From CAZXYF01 sp964644705 (lineage in GTDB: Bacteria; Planctomycetota; Brocadiia; SM23-32), in contig CAZXYF010000178.1 in NCBI GenBank assembly GCA_964644705.1, forward strand, positions 1 to 6,670: 6,670 nt of DNA. The letters are read 5' to 3'. Positions within the stretch are counted from its first letter, which is position 1, and every line of letters begins with the position of its first letter. The position numbers and the translations under genes were made by a program. The notes beneath the pieces are model-generated. The model ran no database searches, had not been told where the DNA came from, and was given only the letters and a program-made list of their open reading frames with translations. Below are positions 5,421-6,670 of the stretch, piece by piece.

Positions 5421-6398
5421 TTAATTGTCGATATCTGAGTTTTCGGCCTCGTAATCGATCCCTTCCTCCTCCTCCTCAAAAAACTGCTGCCGGGGGGCCG
5501 TTTCTGGACCAATTGGACGGGGCTTCTCAATCTCCATAATTACGCGTCCGTCCCGGAATATTGTGACGTTTCCGGTGGTCTCGCTCACCGTAATGGCGAT
5601 ACTGTCAGTGATTGCCGTGATGGCGGCTGCGCTTCGGTGGCGAGCTCCCAGCCCCCGGGGGATTTCCACTTTTTGGTCGCTGGTGGCAAGATAAATGCCG
5701 GCCGCTTCAACCGTTCCATCCGTGTTGATGAGGAAGGCACCGTCAATGGTGGAAAATTCCTTTACCGTCTCCTCGATATCGGGATCGAGGATGTTCCTCT
5801 CCGATTCAGTATAGCCCTTAAATGGATTGAGCACCATGGGCTCCGAATGGGCCCGGATATCGTCCGGATTGCCCACCACGAAACAGGTTCCAACGGGTTT
5901 GCCCTCACGCCCTTCCGTTCCCAGAGAAATGGCCAGGTCCAACACCTGTTCGAGAACCTGGGGGCGTGTGTCCTCGGAGAGCTGCTCGGCCTCTGAGCCG
6001 GCGAATAGTTCGAATTCCTCGCCAATTTCCATGAACAATAATCCGTCAATCTGATGTGATTCGGCCATCCCGGTCAGGCACACCAGCAGTTCTCCCTCGG
6101 TGAAAATCCCGCGAGCCAGTCCAATCAGGATTCCTATTTTAATCTGACCGACGCGGGTGAGTTTGATATCGGGGACCTTGACAATCTGTGTGTCCAGACT
6201 TTGCAGATCCGGATCGCGTTCCCGCGCCACGAGTACAATCTTTACGCCCTCCGCTTTTTCAAGGAATTGCCGTATTGCTTCCCTTGAGGAGAAGACCTCC
6301 GCATAGACGAGGATGGTGTGAGCGGGGGTTGTTTGGGCAACGTGCAGAGAGAAGTCCAGAAGTTCCTGGGTTATCGTATTTTCCGTGTTTTCAGCCAT
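5421..6398 (-). CDS. dacZ: Diadenylate cyclase, DacZ-like (PK-C-like domain plus DAC domain)
   Basis: Predicted cyclase making c-di-AMP from two ATP. The 325 residues fall into two parts. Residues 8 to about 135 look like the pyruvate-kinase C-terminal-type alpha/beta domain seen in archaeal DacZ (GILIGLARGIFTEGELLVCL at 89-108). Residues about 145-290 form the DAC (DisA_N) domain with both catalytic motifs, DGA (219-221) and GLGARHRS with RHR (253-255), plus the closing SETTGNVTIFRDG (272-284). There is no DisA-type DNA-binding helix-hairpin-helix region, and no membrane helices as in CdaA, so it should be soluble. The C-terminus is very acidic (five Glu at 308-312). The ATG at 6398 has GGGAG four bases upstream. 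An open TTG at 6458 has no support. The gene converges on mlaA. I am sure of the cyclase domain and less sure of the DacZ class. Confidence 0.88.
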   Translation of the reverse strand: MAENTENTITQELLDFSLHVAQTTPAHTILVYAEVFSSREAIRQFLEKAEGVKIVLVARERDPDLQSLDTQIVKVPDIKLTRVGQIKIGILIGLARGIFTEGELLVCLTGMAESHQIDGLLFMEIGEEFELFAGSEAEQLSEDTRPQVLEQVLDLAISLGTEGREGKPVGTCFVVGNPDDIRAHSEPMVLNPFKGYTESERNILDPDIEETVKEFSTIDGAFLINTDGTVEAAGIYLATSDQKVEIPRGLGARHRSAAAITAITDSIAITVSETTGNVTIFRDGRVIMEIEKPRPIGPETAPRQQFFEEEEEGIDYEAENSDIDN

Positions 6399-6670
6399 GG
6401 CGCTCCCGATAGGATAAATTCCTGCAGCAGGGTTCTGGCAGAACTTGGTACAGCGCAAACACAGATCTTGCTGGCAATATTGCTGGTAAGGTCCGGTTCA
6501 GATAGGTGTTATCGCCATCTTATTCTGGGGGTTATGGAATATCCAGAGTAACGAGAAACATTGGCACATGTTACATGCATGGCATCATAAGGAAAAAAAC
6601 GGGACCTCGCCATCTGAAAAGGGTGTTCGCCCCTACGGCTAACTGGTGATTTCAGGAACCTTTGCTGGAT
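6399..6670. promoter_or_regulatory. Upstream region of the diadenylate cyclase gene
   Basis: No gene is visible in these 272 bases. On the minus strand they form the leader and presumed promoter of the cyclase gene. I found no pair of -35/-10 boxes good enough to call. Visible structures are GTTCTG-G-CAGAAC (6432-6444), the perfect palindrome GCAATATTGC (6474-6483), GATA-N5-TATC (6501-6513), and seven consecutive A on the plus strand (6593-6599). A GC-rich segment, GGGTGTTCGCCCCTAC, lies near 6621-6636. The start codon itself is set by GGGAG at 6403-6407. Confidence 0.5.
6432..6444. repeat. 13-bp palindrome in the leader of the diadenylate cyclase gene
   Basis: GTTCTG (6432-6437) and CAGAAC (6439-6444) are exact reverse complements around a single central G. 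The site begins 33 bases before the cyclase start codon, a place where a repressor could act. It resembles GTTC/GAAC half-sites used by several regulator families, but no regulator can be named from this alone. Confidence 0.35.

Noticed and set aside
5637..6054. Plus-strand frames opposite the cyclase gene
   Set aside because: They are antisense to the conserved DAC and N-terminal domains and show no family features.
6399..6458. Earlier TTG start for the cyclase
   Set aside because: It has no ribosome site and would extend past GGGAG at 6403-6407, which fits the ATG at 6398.
1..6670. Mobile element, CRISPR array or tRNA genes
   Set aside because: I scanned for repeated units, terminal inverted repeats, transposase motifs and tRNA-like cloverleafs and saw none that could be supported.

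Overview
The window comes from a diderm (Gram-negative-type) bacterium. It holds a full set of Mla outer-membrane lipid-transport genes, including a lipoprotein MlaA and a secreted periplasmic MlaC. Codon use and base composition look uniform, with moderate GC, and I see no transposase, integrase, tRNA, rRNA or CRISPR array. A uroporphyrinogen-decarboxylase-like (URO-D) methyltransferase and a diadenylate cyclase of the archaeal DacZ layout would fit a member of the PVC group such as Kiritimatiellota or Lentisphaerota. That placement is an inference from gene-family impressions, not something the sequence proves.

Layout. (1) Positions 1-167 are non-coding, with a strong hairpin at 66-88 that could end the first gene. 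(2) A minus-strand gene (1298 to 168) encodes a 376-residue URO-D superfamily protein with an H-x-C...C metal-site pattern, as in corrinoid-dependent methyltransferases. (3) A 480-base divergent intergenic region (1299-1778) holds a candidate promoter for each direction, each overlapped at its -35 box by an inverted repeat. (4) A plus-strand operon, mlaE-mlaF-mlaD-mlaC-mlaA (1779-5412), follows. Its genes are tightly packed, with TGATG stop/start overlaps at mlaE/mlaF and possibly mlaC/mlaA. (5) A minus-strand gene (6398 to 5421) converges on mlaA with only 8 bases between the stop codons. It encodes a diadenylate cyclase with a pyruvate-kinase-C-terminal-like N-terminal domain. (6) Positions 6399-6670 are the upstream region of that gene, with several small palindromes.

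How the genes work together. MlaE (permease), MlaF (ATPase) and MlaD (MCE ring) should form the inner-membrane ABC complex. MlaC ferries phospholipid through the periplasm, and MlaA is the outer-membrane lipoprotein that takes phospholipid from the outer leaflet. All five in one operon give a complete pathway, but no MlaB (STAS subunit) is present. The cyclase would make c-di-AMP, a second messenger tied to osmotic and envelope homeostasis in other bacteria. Its link to the Mla operon here is adjacency only. The URO-D protein has no corrinoid protein or other methyltransferase partner in the window, so its substrate is unknown.

I found no clearly undescribed system. The most worthwhile points are the DacZ-like domain architecture in a bacterium, the single-operon mlaEFDCA arrangement, and the perfect inverted repeat on the predicted mla promoter.
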